Positions 55,803-63,719 of a stretch of 64,000 nt of DNA are shown piece by piece. A program made the position numbers and the translations under genes. The notes beneath the pieces are model-generated. The model ran no database searches, had not been told where the DNA came from, and was given only the letters and a program-made list of their open reading frames with translations. The first letter of the stretch is position 1; each line of letters opens with the position of its first letter. Source of the stretch: Pseudomonas syringae CC1557 (GTDB taxonomy: Bacteria > Pseudomonadota > Gammaproteobacteria > Pseudomonadales > Pseudomonadaceae); the NCBI RefSeq assembly GCF_000452705.1, contig NZ_CP007014.1:2542001-2606000 (forward strand). The letters are read 5' to 3'.

Positions 55803-57101
55803 TCAGAGACTGCGCGCACCGATACGCGGCGTTTCCTGTTGCTGCCTTTCAACCTGTTGCCGTTGAGTCTGCAGTGTTTGCTGCGCCGCCTGGTGCTCCT
55901 GCTGGTTCACCGTTTCGATCGCTTCAGCGCGCAGCGCACGACCAGGCTCGGCATTGGCCAGTTCCTTCGTCATCTGCCGGAACTGGCCCCGGTCGCCGCT
56001 CTGCGCGGCGGCCAGCATTCGATCCAGGAAGGCGCCGGGGTCCTCGTTCAGCGAGACATGCGCCTTGGGCTGCGCCGCCACGCCCTCGGGTACATTCAGC
56101 GGGGTCTGCCAGCCCTGCGGCGCGGTGCCGTGCTGTTTTGTGTCGTTCAACTGCTGCATATGCTCGGGCCAGTTGGGTACGCCAATGATGTTTCGCCCGG
56201 TGCCGGGCGGGAGGGGACCGCGCAATTCATCGACACCATCGAGGATCAAACCTTGCCAGCTGCGTGCGCCTAGTGTCACCCCGGTGCGAATCGACGCCAC
56301 GTCGCCGCGGTATTTGTCGATCATCGGCGCATAGTGCTGCGCCAGTTGCTGCGCCGCTGGGTCTTCCAGCACCGAGCGATCCTGCTTGCCGTCGCTGTCC
56401 ACTGGAAGGAAGTTATGTATGCGGTGCGAATCGCCTAAGCCTATCGCCGCTGCAAGCGGATTGCGCAGGTCGAGCGCGCTGTGGCTGTTGGCGTAGCCAT
56501 CCCGCTCCAGCGTGGCGATCTCCTTAGGCACGGCATAGATCCGCACCTCGCCGTAGTGCCGGCTGGCCGCGCTGACCGGATCTCCGGCCATCACGTGATT
56601 GATGACATCGTGGCCGCCTTCGGGAATGCGCCGGTCCAGGCTGACCGCACCGTAGGCATTGAAGGTCTCCCCCTTTAAACCGAAATGGTGTGCCGTGATC
56701 TGGGTCAGGCCACCGCCAAGGGAATGGCCGGTGACGGTGACTTCGGGCCGATGGCCAGCACGCTTAGCTTGATGCTCCGCCATATTCATTGCGTGCCGGG
56801 TCAATTCGATAGCATCTGCTGCCTGCGCGTTGTGACGCGTGGCGACCATGCCACCATCCGCTAATAAACCATCTTGTATCGGCTGTCGGCCGAACTCACT
56901 ACCGCGGTGCGCGACGACGATTTCGCCGTTGTCAACTCGCTGATAAATGATGCCTTGGTAGCCCGAAGGGCTATCCACATATTCGAGGCGTTTATACGAA
57001 ACGCCGCCGATGTTGACGGGATTACTGCGCTCACCGACTTCTCGCGGCTTGCTATAGACATCATCGGCGAGCGCCGCATACTGCTGACTTGTTATGCTCA
57101 T
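55803..57101 (-). CDS. Class 3 lipase, probable secreted antibacterial effector
   Basis: A 432-residue alpha/beta hydrolase of the class 3 lipase group. The nucleophile elbow is TVTGHSLGGG with Ser127. Asp174 (MAGDPVSAAS) and His207 (ANSHSAL) are candidates for the remaining triad residues. No signal peptide is seen. The C-terminal 90 residues form a separate helical, Gln-rich tail (QQEHQAAQQTLQTQRQQVERQQQ) like the tails of type IV-secreted effectors, though I do not see a full XVIPCD domain. It overlaps by ATGA with the upstream lipoprotein gene. Phospholipase effectors with an upstream lipoprotein immunity gene are known from Xanthomonas type IV secretion (XAC0574/XAC0573 type). That identity is inferred. 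Confidence 0.75.
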   Translation of the reverse strand: MSITSQQYAALADDVYSKPREVGERSNPVNIGGVSYKRLEYVDSPSGYQGIIYQRVDNGEIVVAHRGSEFGRQPIQDGLLADGGMVATRHNAQAADAIELTRHAMNMAEHQAKRAGHRPEVTVTGHSLGGGLTQITAHHFGLKGETFNAYGAVSLDRRIPEGGHDVINHVMAGDPVSAASRHYGEVRIYAVPKEIATLERDGYANSHSALDLRNPLAAAIGLGDSHRIHNFLPVDSDGKQDRSVLEDPAAQQLAQHYAPMIDKYRGDVASIRTGVTLGARSWQGLILDGVDELRGPLPPGTGRNIIGVPNWPEHMQQLNDTKQHGTAPQGWQTPLNVPEGVAAQPKAHVSLNEDPGAFLDRMLAAAQSGDRGQFRQMTKELANAEPGRALRAEAIETVNQQEHQAAQQTLQTQRQQVERQQQETPRIGARSL

Positions 57102-57730
57102 GGCGTTTCCTTGGTGGAGACGACAGTTACTTTAAACAGCTGGTTGCGCAATTCCTCCTTGAACCGCGATGGATCGGAGTAACCCGTGTCGGGGTAATTA
57201 TCCATCTCGTCTTTTGGATATCCCCCTGACCAAAAATAGGTGACGCTAGGAACTGCGCTATAAATTTCCTCCTTGAATAGTCCCGGTTGAAACCGTGTCT
57301 CTTCGTGCTTTCCAGTTGCTCTCAACGTAATTGCGACTCCACTCAGCTCGAAATGACACACGCCTTTTCCGTAATAGTCGGAATCAACCATGCCATCGGC
57401 ATAAATCGTCGCCACATACGTCGTTTCATTGGTTTTTTGAAAGCGCATGGGAATTCCATCTTCCTTCGACTTGCTCCACACACCCTCGATCGGCTCCATT
57501 GGCGTACATTGTTTATGGTTGGTCATCTGATAAAGCGCCGCGGCATCCACGAATCCAAACGGCCCCGGCGCATTCTCGATAGTCATCGTGATCCGATACG
57601 CCTGGGTGGGATGAGGATTTTTGCGGTAGATCGGATCGCCATCGGCGTCTGTCTTGCCAGGAACAGCATTCATAGGGTTACACCCCGCCAAGAAAAGAAA
57701 GAGAAGAACACCGGGAATATGAATTTTCAT
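57098..57730 (-). CDS. Lipoprotein, candidate immunity protein for the lipase
   Basis: A 210-residue lipoprotein. The N-terminus MKIHIPGVLLFLFLAGC is a signal peptide with lipobox LAGC, so the mature protein is anchored in the envelope. The rest is beta-rich (YRITMTIENAPGPFGFVDAAAL, YGKGVCHFELSGVAITLRAT), a pattern I associate with the immunity lipoproteins that protect against type IV-delivered lipases. Its stop overlaps the start of the lipase gene by four bases, with the candidate immunity gene first, which would guarantee its expression with the toxin. ATG 57730 follows GAGG. Confidence 0.68.
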   Translation of the reverse strand: MKIHIPGVLLFLFLAGCNPMNAVPGKTDADGDPIYRKNPHPTQAYRITMTIENAPGPFGFVDAAALYQMTNHKQCTPMEPIEGVWSKSKEDGIPMRFQKTNETTYVATIYADGMVDSDYYGKGVCHFELSGVAITLRATGKHEETRFQPGLFKEEIYSAVPSVTYFWSGGYPKDEMDNYPDTGYSDPSRFKEELRNQLFKVTVVSTKETP

Positions 57731-57738
57731 AGGCCGCC

Positions 57739-58269
57739 TCACACGACCAGCGTGCGTTGCGCAGCCTGTTGGGCCGCGGGGATTTCTTTGGCTAATTGCC
57801 GGCATGCGCGCTGGATGTTGATACGCTGCATGAGCAGTGCAACTATCAGAAATGCGAACAGCGTGCCGGTTTCAGGCACCCGCATTACAACAGAAAGTGA
57901 AATCGGAAGCGCAAACGCGCCAATGGTTAATGGCAACATAAACATCGTCGCGATCATTAGGCTCCATATCGATTTCCACAATTGCTTGGATTCCGCAGTA
58001 CGCTTGCTGTTGGATTGTAAGCACTTGCAGACAAGTGCCGCCTGCACTGTGAGCCTCGACAACATGACCACTACCGCAACGTGCAAAAGTGCGCTCAAGC
58101 CGGCTACCCATTGCGCCAAAACGAATGAGATGCCGCTGTATAGGCTGTAAGTCAAGGCCGTCATGCAGGCAGTCAGAGACACCGACAGAATGACGGTGGT
58201 GAACAAGATGTAGATACGCTGAATCGATTGTTCCCAATCTGTATGTCGAGACGTGGCTTTCTGCGCCAT
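57739..58269 (-). CDS. Four-segment membrane protein of unknown function, 176 aa
   Basis: Four hydrophobic segments (IYILFTTVILSVSLTACM; GISFVLAQWVAGLSALLHVAVVVML; LMIATMFMLPLTIGAFALPI; TLFAFLIVALLM) with a basic, Gln-rich tail (AAQQAAQRTLVV). ATG 58269 follows GGAG. It ends 8 bp before the lipoprotein gene and so belongs to the same transcript. It may be another protective membrane protein or a secretion accessory; I recognise no family. Confidence 0.65.
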   Translation of the reverse strand: MAQKATSRHTDWEQSIQRIYILFTTVILSVSLTACMTALTYSLYSGISFVLAQWVAGLSALLHVAVVVMLSRLTVQAALVCKCLQSNSKRTAESKQLWKSIWSLMIATMFMLPLTIGAFALPISLSVVMRVPETGTLFAFLIVALLMQRINIQRACRQLAKEIPAAQQAAQRTLVV

Positions 58270-58579
58270 CAGGTTTCTCCTTTACGCTGCGCTCAGAATG
58301 TGCGACTGACGGAATTTAGTGGCGTCCATCAATTACTAGAGAGGCCGATGGTATAGAAGAGGAAGAGCATGTTGTATGGGCTGAATTCATACTAGACCGC
58401 CGGTCTGAGCCAGTGACTGAACAGCCACCACGTACAACAAGAACGTCTCGAGAAATCCACGCTTTCTCATGACTCTCCCTCTTTGGGCAGGGTTTAGTGC
58501 CTTTGTCTATTTTGTATATCTTCTGGACTTCCTCAATCTGAGGTGCGATGTCATGTCTAGTGCCAAGCAAGACCAGTAA
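58270..58579. other. 310-bp stretch without a supported gene
   Basis: A minus-strand frame of 84 codons crosses it, but it lacks coding bias and a ribosome site, and AT content is high. It may contain a promoter for the lipoprotein/lipase genes, or degraded sequence at the end of the secretion block. Confidence 0.5.
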
Positions 58580-59101
58580 TTAGTACTTCTGGAAAATTGG
58601 CTCCGAGCACGCTGCATAGATTACTCTGCATTCACCGCCATTCTCCTGCGAGCAAATACGTTCCACCTCCTTTTTAATGCTTTCAGGCGATGCTCCTGTT
58701 TTAATATGCAATGTCCCTGCTGACGATCGGCCATCGCGATAAGGCTCCGCAACGGCAGCGCATTGGTTTTCATAGGCCACCCAATCTCGACAGTCCTTTC
58801 CTCCTGCCTTGACACATCCAGCAATCGCATCTTGCTGCGCTTCGCTCTTAGATAGTTTTCCAATGGAAACACCAAGCGCTCCTACATCGGATTTATCAAT
58901 TGAAACGGCACCCCAAGTTTTTATCCACTTGCCACTTGGGCGGGACTGCTGCTGAATAGGATTTTCTTGAGGGATTGGCGCGCATGCAGCAACGCCCTGT
59001 CCGCCTATTGGGTATTGTCCAGGTGGACAACCCTGCTCAGCCATCGCAGAGGACGCAAAGATAAACAGTAAAAAGGAAAGCTTATCCCATCTCATATTCA
59101 T
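58580..59101 (-). CDS. DUF4189-domain secreted protein
   Basis: A 173-residue exported protein: signal peptide MRWDKLSFLLFIFASSAMA, then a Cys-containing Pro/Gln-rich linker (GCPPGQYPIGGQG). A DUF4189 domain of about 95 residues (WGAVSIDKSDVGALGVSIGKLSKSEAQQDAIAGC, CRDWVAYENQC) completes it. Such proteins are frequently found directly after virB6 in Xanthomonadaceae type IV secretion loci. It follows the VirB6-like gene by 28 bp here. Exact role unknown. Confidence 0.75.
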   Translation of the reverse strand: MNMRWDKLSFLLFIFASSAMAEQGCPPGQYPIGGQGVAACAPIPQENPIQQQSRPSGKWIKTWGAVSIDKSDVGALGVSIGKLSKSEAQQDAIAGCVKAGGKDCRDWVAYENQCAAVAEPYRDGRSSAGTLHIKTGASPESIKKEVERICSQENGGECRVIYAACSEPIFQKY

Positions 59102-59129
59102 AACGCCTATCTAAATAATTAACTCTAAC

Positions 59130-60266
59130 TCAAGCGCTACCGCCTTCATTTTTTATAGCATTGCCACGAGAGCCTGCAATTTGAGTTGGCTGCGAGTTTC
59201 CCGTTGACCCGATTGAGCGGGTTGAGTGTTGAGGGGCGGCAGCAGATGCGCGATCATCAATTTGATTGGAATTTCTAGCAATTTGCTGAGGAACATACGA
59301 CCCCGCTGGCTGCCCCTGCGGCCCAGGGGACGAGGCTGCGCCATTATTGAATGCAGTGTAGGCCATGAACGTCCCCATCTGTCCCTGCCAGACTGCAGCC
59401 ACCATTCCTGGCACCGTGACAATCACCAAGGTCATAATCAATCCAATCCCGCCTTGCTGCAAGGCTTGCGAAGACAATCCTTCCGCATTGTTCAGCGTGA
59501 TGATTTTCGCCGCCCAATAGGCGGCGGCCGCCTTCGCGGTGAATTTTAGTACCATGCCAGTGACTACTGACAACATCGACATCGAAAACAGCGTGCCGAT
59601 CACATAGAAAAGCCACCGTTTGAACAGGTCTTTGGTCTGATCGAACATCAGGAACAAGATGAAGATCGGGCCGATGCCGATCAGGAAAGCCATGGTGAAC
59701 TTGAACAGCAGAAGCATCGCGCCGGCCACCATCGGCGGACCGGCGGTGCCGAAGCCCGCCATGAAGATGGCCCGGCCTTTCTTTTCCAATGCTTCGGGAT
59801 CGTCGTGTACGACATTCACCGCATCCAGGGCGGTCAGCGCAATCTGCGTATAGGCCAGGTTCTTGTCTATCGCTTCGGCGGAACTCTCTTCCTCGCCCGT
59901 GAATAGCTCGTGGATCTCCTTGTCCAGATTCTGGGTCGCTGTTTGTATGGAGGAGCCATTGGCGCCTACTGCGGAGGCGAAGGTCACTATGATCACGATC
60001 TTAGCCGCCTTGGTCATCGTGGTCAGTGCGCTTTCGCGCGATTGCCCGGTTGCGATGCGATAGCCCAGCAGTAGTACCCACAGCGTGGTCGCCGTCAAGG
60101 CAATCGCGCTGACCCACTTCATGGCGCGGCCCATCACCTCGAAACCGAACTTGTCGATCTCGTTGGTAAAGTAGTTGTTGACCAGTTTGAAGAAAACGAA
60201 ATCGCCGATGTTCATGTCCGCCATGGGCTGCAACCAGCTCATCGCTCCGTGGAAACTTCCGTCCAT
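59130..60266 (-). CDS. virB6: VirB6-like type IV secretion inner-membrane protein
   Basis: A 378-residue polytopic membrane protein with five to six hydrophobic segments (AMKWVSAIALTATTLWVLLLGYRI; MTKAAKIVIIVTFASAVGA; FKFTMAFLIGIGPIFILFLMFD; LIMTLVIVTVPGMVAAVWQG). The LGYRIATG and IGPIFILFLMFDQTKDLFKRWL stretches are typical of VirB6/TrbL proteins, which form part of the inner-membrane channel. The C-terminal 75 residues are a polar Ser/Gln/Asn tail. ATG 60266 is my choice; a GTG 11 codons upstream (60299) is also open. It follows the VirB5-like gene closely. Confidence 0.75.
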   Translation of the reverse strand: MDGSFHGAMSWLQPMADMNIGDFVFFKLVNNYFTNEIDKFGFEVMGRAMKWVSAIALTATTLWVLLLGYRIATGQSRESALTTMTKAAKIVIIVTFASAVGANGSSIQTATQNLDKEIHELFTGEEESSAEAIDKNLAYTQIALTALDAVNVVHDDPEALEKKGRAIFMAGFGTAGPPMVAGAMLLLFKFTMAFLIGIGPIFILFLMFDQTKDLFKRWLFYVIGTLFSMSMLSVVTGMVLKFTAKAAAAYWAAKIITLNNAEGLSSQALQQGGIGLIMTLVIVTVPGMVAAVWQGQMGTFMAYTAFNNGAASSPGPQGQPAGSYVPQQIARNSNQIDDRASAAAPQHSTRSIGSTGNSQPTQIAGSRGNAIKNEGGSA

Positions 60267-60312
60267 TGCTGCCTGCCTGTTTGTCGTGGTGGGACTCACG
60301 CGTCCCGGCGAA

Positions 60313-61086
60313 TCAGTTCTCTAGTGCTTTTGCCAACGTGGCTGCTTGCACGATTTGTCCCAACGGGGCAAGCCAACCGGTCTTGTCGCCGTCCAGAGCC
60401 TTTCGAGACAAACGCGATTGGTCATCCTTGAGCGAGACGATGTAGTTGTCGTACGCTGTCATCTGGGCCTGCCAGTAGTCCAGGTCCATGGCGTTCTGTG
60501 CCACGAAGCGGTGGACCTCATTGTCGTTTGCCGCCAGGGCGCCCTGGCTGGTACCGCCGCTGTCGCGTTGCGCTTCCACCTGCTTGTTGAACTGAGTGTT
60601 TCGCTGGATCAAGCGCTTGAGCATGCGCACCGACTCGTTGTACTGCGCATTCTGGGCCAGCACCATGCGTGCGCAAATCTTGAGCTGTTCCTCCACCATG
60701 TCGCCTTCGTAGTTGGGGGCGAGCGACTTGAACTTATCCAGCAGGCCTTTGAGACCGGTGGTTTTGGCGCCTGGGCAGGTATCCCTCAGGCCGTAATCCT
60801 GCGGGCGTTCCTCAAAATTGTCCGGCATGGTGGATTCGCCAAGATTCAACCGCGGCAGCGAGATGAGCTGCTGCTTATAGTGCCCCAGCTCTTGCGTATA
60901 CTGCTTGCGCGTTTCATTAAAACGTTCGGCCTGCTTTGTGTATTCCTGTGTCGCCTTTCCCATGGACATGTTGTCATTGACGAGCACCTGGGCGTTGGCT
61001 TGACCAGCGCAGAGCCCGCTAGCAAGCAACAGGCCGACAACGAAACGTGAAAACAGAAGGCGCGGGCGGCGGGAATGTTCAGTCAT
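60313..61086 (-). CDS. virB5: VirB5-like minor pilus protein
   Basis: A 257-residue exported protein: signal peptide (LLFSRFVVGLLLASGLCAGQANA), then an almost wholly helical mature part (QEYTKQAERFNETRKQYTQELGHYKQQL; QLKICARMVLAQNAQYNESVRMLKRLIQ). This fits VirB5/TraC proteins located at the pilus tip. The long open frame extends upstream, but ATG 61086 follows GAGG and starts the signal peptide. It is the first gene of this minus-strand block. The genes that normally precede virB5 (virB1-virB4) are missing. Confidence 0.65.
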   Translation of the reverse strand: MTEHSRRPRLLFSRFVVGLLLASGLCAGQANAQVLVNDNMSMGKATQEYTKQAERFNETRKQYTQELGHYKQQLISLPRLNLGESTMPDNFEERPQDYGLRDTCPGAKTTGLKGLLDKFKSLAPNYEGDMVEEQLKICARMVLAQNAQYNESVRMLKRLIQRNTQFNKQVEAQRDSGGTSQGALAANDNEVHRFVAQNAMDLDYWQAQMTAYDNYIVSLKDDQSRLSRKALDGDKTGWLAPLGQIVQAATLAKALEN

Positions 61087-61606
61087 GACGAGCCTCAACG
61101 GTCTTGTTCGTACAGGTGGATGGCGGGACAGTAATGCGGAACCAGACGGCGCTGGCTGGCGGGCGATGAGCCTGCCAGATGGAGAAGGCATGTGCGGGAT
61201 ACGAGGAGGGCGTGAGTCGGGACGGCGCGAGGCGGTTTCGTTCATGCACAGATGCCCGAGCGGGCTGTTGGCCCGCAAGACATCGGTAGGTTTGGAGCCT
61301 GCTGCGGCCATCGTCCTTATGTGCAGTTGAGGCAGGTTGGCCAAACTCTGGCATAGACGAGATCAAATTTCCACTGCCGGCCACCATCGGCCAGTGTGGT
61401 CATCGCCTGTCGCTTGCCAATTCAAGGATATGGCGGGGAGGGTAGGAAAAATCTGACACGCCGCCACGGCAGTTTCCGGCCCGCCGCAAGGTGTTCGTTG
61501 CGCAGATCGGCGCACTGGACGATCTGGCTGACCGGCTCCCTGAGCAGATCGCGCAAAAAACGAAACGCGTAGGCCCAGATCCAGATCCAGATCCGGGCCA
61601 GAGGCG
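61087..61606. other. 520-bp stretch between the VirB5-like and relaxase genes, possible gene remnant
   Basis: No complete gene. On the minus strand, starting inside the relaxase stop region, an untitled frame reads LARIWIWIWAYAFRFLRDLL then REPVSQIVQCADLRNEHLAA. It looks protein-like but has no start codon and soon ends. A CAGATC tandem repeat (about 61577-61595) lies in it. This is probably the scar where a type IV secretion operon was cut and joined to the relaxase region. Confidence 0.45.
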
Positions 61607-63421
61607 TTAGTGGACGCGCAGATATGGGTTGTTCGGCGGAACCTCATCAAAAAGATGCCTGGGATCTTGTAACAGGTAGCCGTGCAGCCGCCGTGATTTG
61701 CGTGGTCCGATGACATCGCAGGTCCAGATGTTCAATCCATTGTCTTGTTTGCGGTGTAGCAGCAGCTTCTCGAAGTGCTTCTGTACCCATTGCCATTCCT
61801 GCACGTTCTCCTGCTTAGCCAGAGCAGCGATCTGCGGGTGTTCCTGGGCATAGCGCTGGAAGACACCGGGACTGACCAGGTAAGCGGTATCGGCGACCGT
61901 ATGCACCAACGCTTTGGCGTCGTTGATGATCAGCTTGCGTGATTCGATGCCTTGCTTCAGCCAGGCAATGAAGTGTTTGGGGGAGGGCAGTGCTTGCGAC
62001 GGCTGGCCTTCAGCTGGGTCGGGTGTTTGCCTCTGTGTGGCGGTGGATTCCGCCTCGCCTGGCGGCAGGCTGGCAGATGCATCTTCGACAAGAGGCGTTG
62101 CCGGAGGAGACGGATCGCTGATCAACGACAGCAAGTCTTCCATCGCATCGACTTGAGCCGACGCGAGGTCGGCGAGTGTCGCTGAAGCCGCGTCCACAAA
62201 CGAAGGGGGGCCGACGGGAGCGGGCGAAGGGGCAGGGGAGCCGCCGTTCTCCTCGATTGGTTCGCTGCCCGATGCTTCTTCGACGACGGTGCCACTGAAG
62301 GGCTGTGGGCGTTCTGCGGCTTCCCAGATCAATGCCGGGGCCAAGCGCAGCAGCGTGAAACTGTGCGACCAGCCGGTCTCGCTGGTGACCGTGGCTTTCC
62401 AGATGGCTTTGCCTTCCGGCGTTGCCTGGAGGATACCGTGGTCTTGCAACACATTGAAGACGGCGGTGTTGTTTGAAGGAATGCCATCGATGCCCTGCGC
62501 CAGCAAGTGTGCGCGCAGTTTGTCGGAGACGGTCTTGCTGACGAGCCACAGCGCATCGTGCGTCAGCCAGCCATCTGACGCCTGGGGCTGATTGAGCTTC
62601 AACTCTTCCTTGAGCAGGTAGCGCAGGCCGTCCAGCAGCTTGCGCTGCAAAGCATGCTTCGGTGCGGCCATCGCCTTTGCCGGATCACCTCCCAGTTCCT
62701 GGGCTACGGAGGCACGGTCGGCCTTCTCCACCAGTTCTCCGAGCACCCCGGCGTGCTCGTACTGTCCTGCCATGATGTACAGCAATGCAGCCCACAGCGA
62801 TGGGAAGCCGCTGAGCCAGTCAAGGATGAAGCGATCAAGCACTTGGTGGTACAGCAGGCCGGTAGCTGCACTGTGCAGTCGGTACTCGCGATCCTCGCGG
62901 TAGCGGAATCGGTAGGGTTGCTTCAGCGGACCGTGCCAGGGGTGCCAGACACTGCCGTCGGCATGCTCTACATGTAGATCAACAGCGATCTTGCCGATGT
63001 CGTGAAGCAGTGCGGCGTAGGCGGTTGCCGCGGTCCAGGCTTCTGCTTGAGCGGCCTGGTCTTCGGGTGTTGTGCCAGCGGGCAGCAGATAGGACTGCCG
63101 CAGCTTGAGCGCGTAGGCAACGATCTCAAGCCCATGGTCGAGCATGCCGCCATGGTAGGCATGGTGGTGGCTCTCGGAGGCGGGGAATTGCTGCACAAGC
63201 GCGGCGTAGCGCTCCAAGGGCTTGCGGTACAGCGTGTCAAACTGCTGGCGAGACAGCGAAGTGCGCTGCCAAATGTGTTCCAACAACTTCTGACGGCGCG
63301 GGGTTGCTAGCAGAGACGCGGCCGTCTCCGGCCGTGTCAGCCCTTTCGGGAGGTCGGTGGCGGGTGCTGCCGACGGAGCGGTAGCGACCGAGGCCTGTTT
63401 TCGCCGGAACAGGGAGAGCAT
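61607..63421 (-). CDS. traI: MobH-type conjugative relaxase TraI
   Basis: A 604-residue relaxase. Residues 20-320 form the TraI_2 domain with the histidine/HD metal motif of the MobH class: HHHAYHGGMLDHGLEIV near residue 85, LLHDIGKIAVDLHVEH near 138 and HSAATGLLYHQVLDRF near 182. After a Pro/Ser/Glu-rich linker (about 380-480) comes the TraI_2_C domain (WLKQGIESRKLIINDAKALVHTVADTAYLVSPGVFQ). It nicks oriT and starts transfer of the ICE. The upstream intergenic region on its 5' side carries repeats that may be oriT. ATG 63421 follows AGGACACC. Confidence 0.9.
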   Translation of the reverse strand: MLSLFRRKQASVATAPSAAPATDLPKGLTRPETAASLLATPRRQKLLEHIWQRTSLSRQQFDTLYRKPLERYAALVQQFPASESHHHAYHGGMLDHGLEIVAYALKLRQSYLLPAGTTPEDQAAQAEAWTAATAYAALLHDIGKIAVDLHVEHADGSVWHPWHGPLKQPYRFRYREDREYRLHSAATGLLYHQVLDRFILDWLSGFPSLWAALLYIMAGQYEHAGVLGELVEKADRASVAQELGGDPAKAMAAPKHALQRKLLDGLRYLLKEELKLNQPQASDGWLTHDALWLVSKTVSDKLRAHLLAQGIDGIPSNNTAVFNVLQDHGILQATPEGKAIWKATVTSETGWSHSFTLLRLAPALIWEAAERPQPFSGTVVEEASGSEPIEENGGSPAPSPAPVGPPSFVDAASATLADLASAQVDAMEDLLSLISDPSPPATPLVEDASASLPPGEAESTATQRQTPDPAEGQPSQALPSPKHFIAWLKQGIESRKLIINDAKALVHTVADTAYLVSPGVFQRYAQEHPQIAALAKQENVQEWQWVQKHFEKLLLHRKQDNGLNIWTCDVIGPRKSRRLHGYLLQDPRHLFDEVPPNNPYLRVH

Positions 63422-63713
63422 ATAGGTGTCCTGGTGGTGGGCCGACCGGGAGGCCTTTTAGCCTTTTCGAGGTAGGGCCTTTCCCCTTGCACCCCATTCC
63501 CTTGCCTTTTCTGCCCTTGGGCCTTTAACCGTTTCGGTATAGCGGGGCATAGGTTGCGGTTCCAGCGTCAATGTGGAATCCGTTCGTGTGGATTGGGCGG
63601 TCAGCCTACGCTGCGCGGACGCCATTTCCGCCACTTGTGTTCTGGTAAAGGCGACAAAGTTGACAAAGTTGACATGTGAGACTAATGTTCGGTCTACCTT
63701 ACATCGCCTGGAG
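63422..63713. repeat. Repeat-rich region upstream of traI, oriT candidate
   Basis: Divergent region between traI and the plus-strand gene at 63720. Within 63450-63530 the minus strand has at least five AAAGGC/AAAAGGC units with related CAAGGG pieces. Near 63653-63675 the 9-mer GACAAAGTT occurs twice in tandem, followed by GACA. Repeats beside the relaxase gene are what one expects of a transfer origin in an ICE, but no nick site can be assigned by eye. Confidence 0.4.
63660..63688 (+). promoter_or_regulatory. Candidate promoter for the gene at 63720
   Basis: TTGACA (63660-63665), a 17-bp spacer and TAATGT (63683-63688). The -35 element lies inside the tandem GACAAAGTT repeats, so a repeat-binding protein could repress it. 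Confidence 0.5.
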
Positions 63714-63719
63714 ATGATC

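Noticed and set aside
55803..56100. Lipase C-terminus as a bona fide XVIPCD secretion domain
   Set aside because: The tail is Gln-rich and helical, but I do not see the conserved DPxHP...Y and LD/FAVQG-type motifs, so I only call it effector-like.
58316..58570. 84-codon minus-strand frame next to the DUF4189 gene
   Set aside because: No ribosome site, irregular composition, no recognisable domain.
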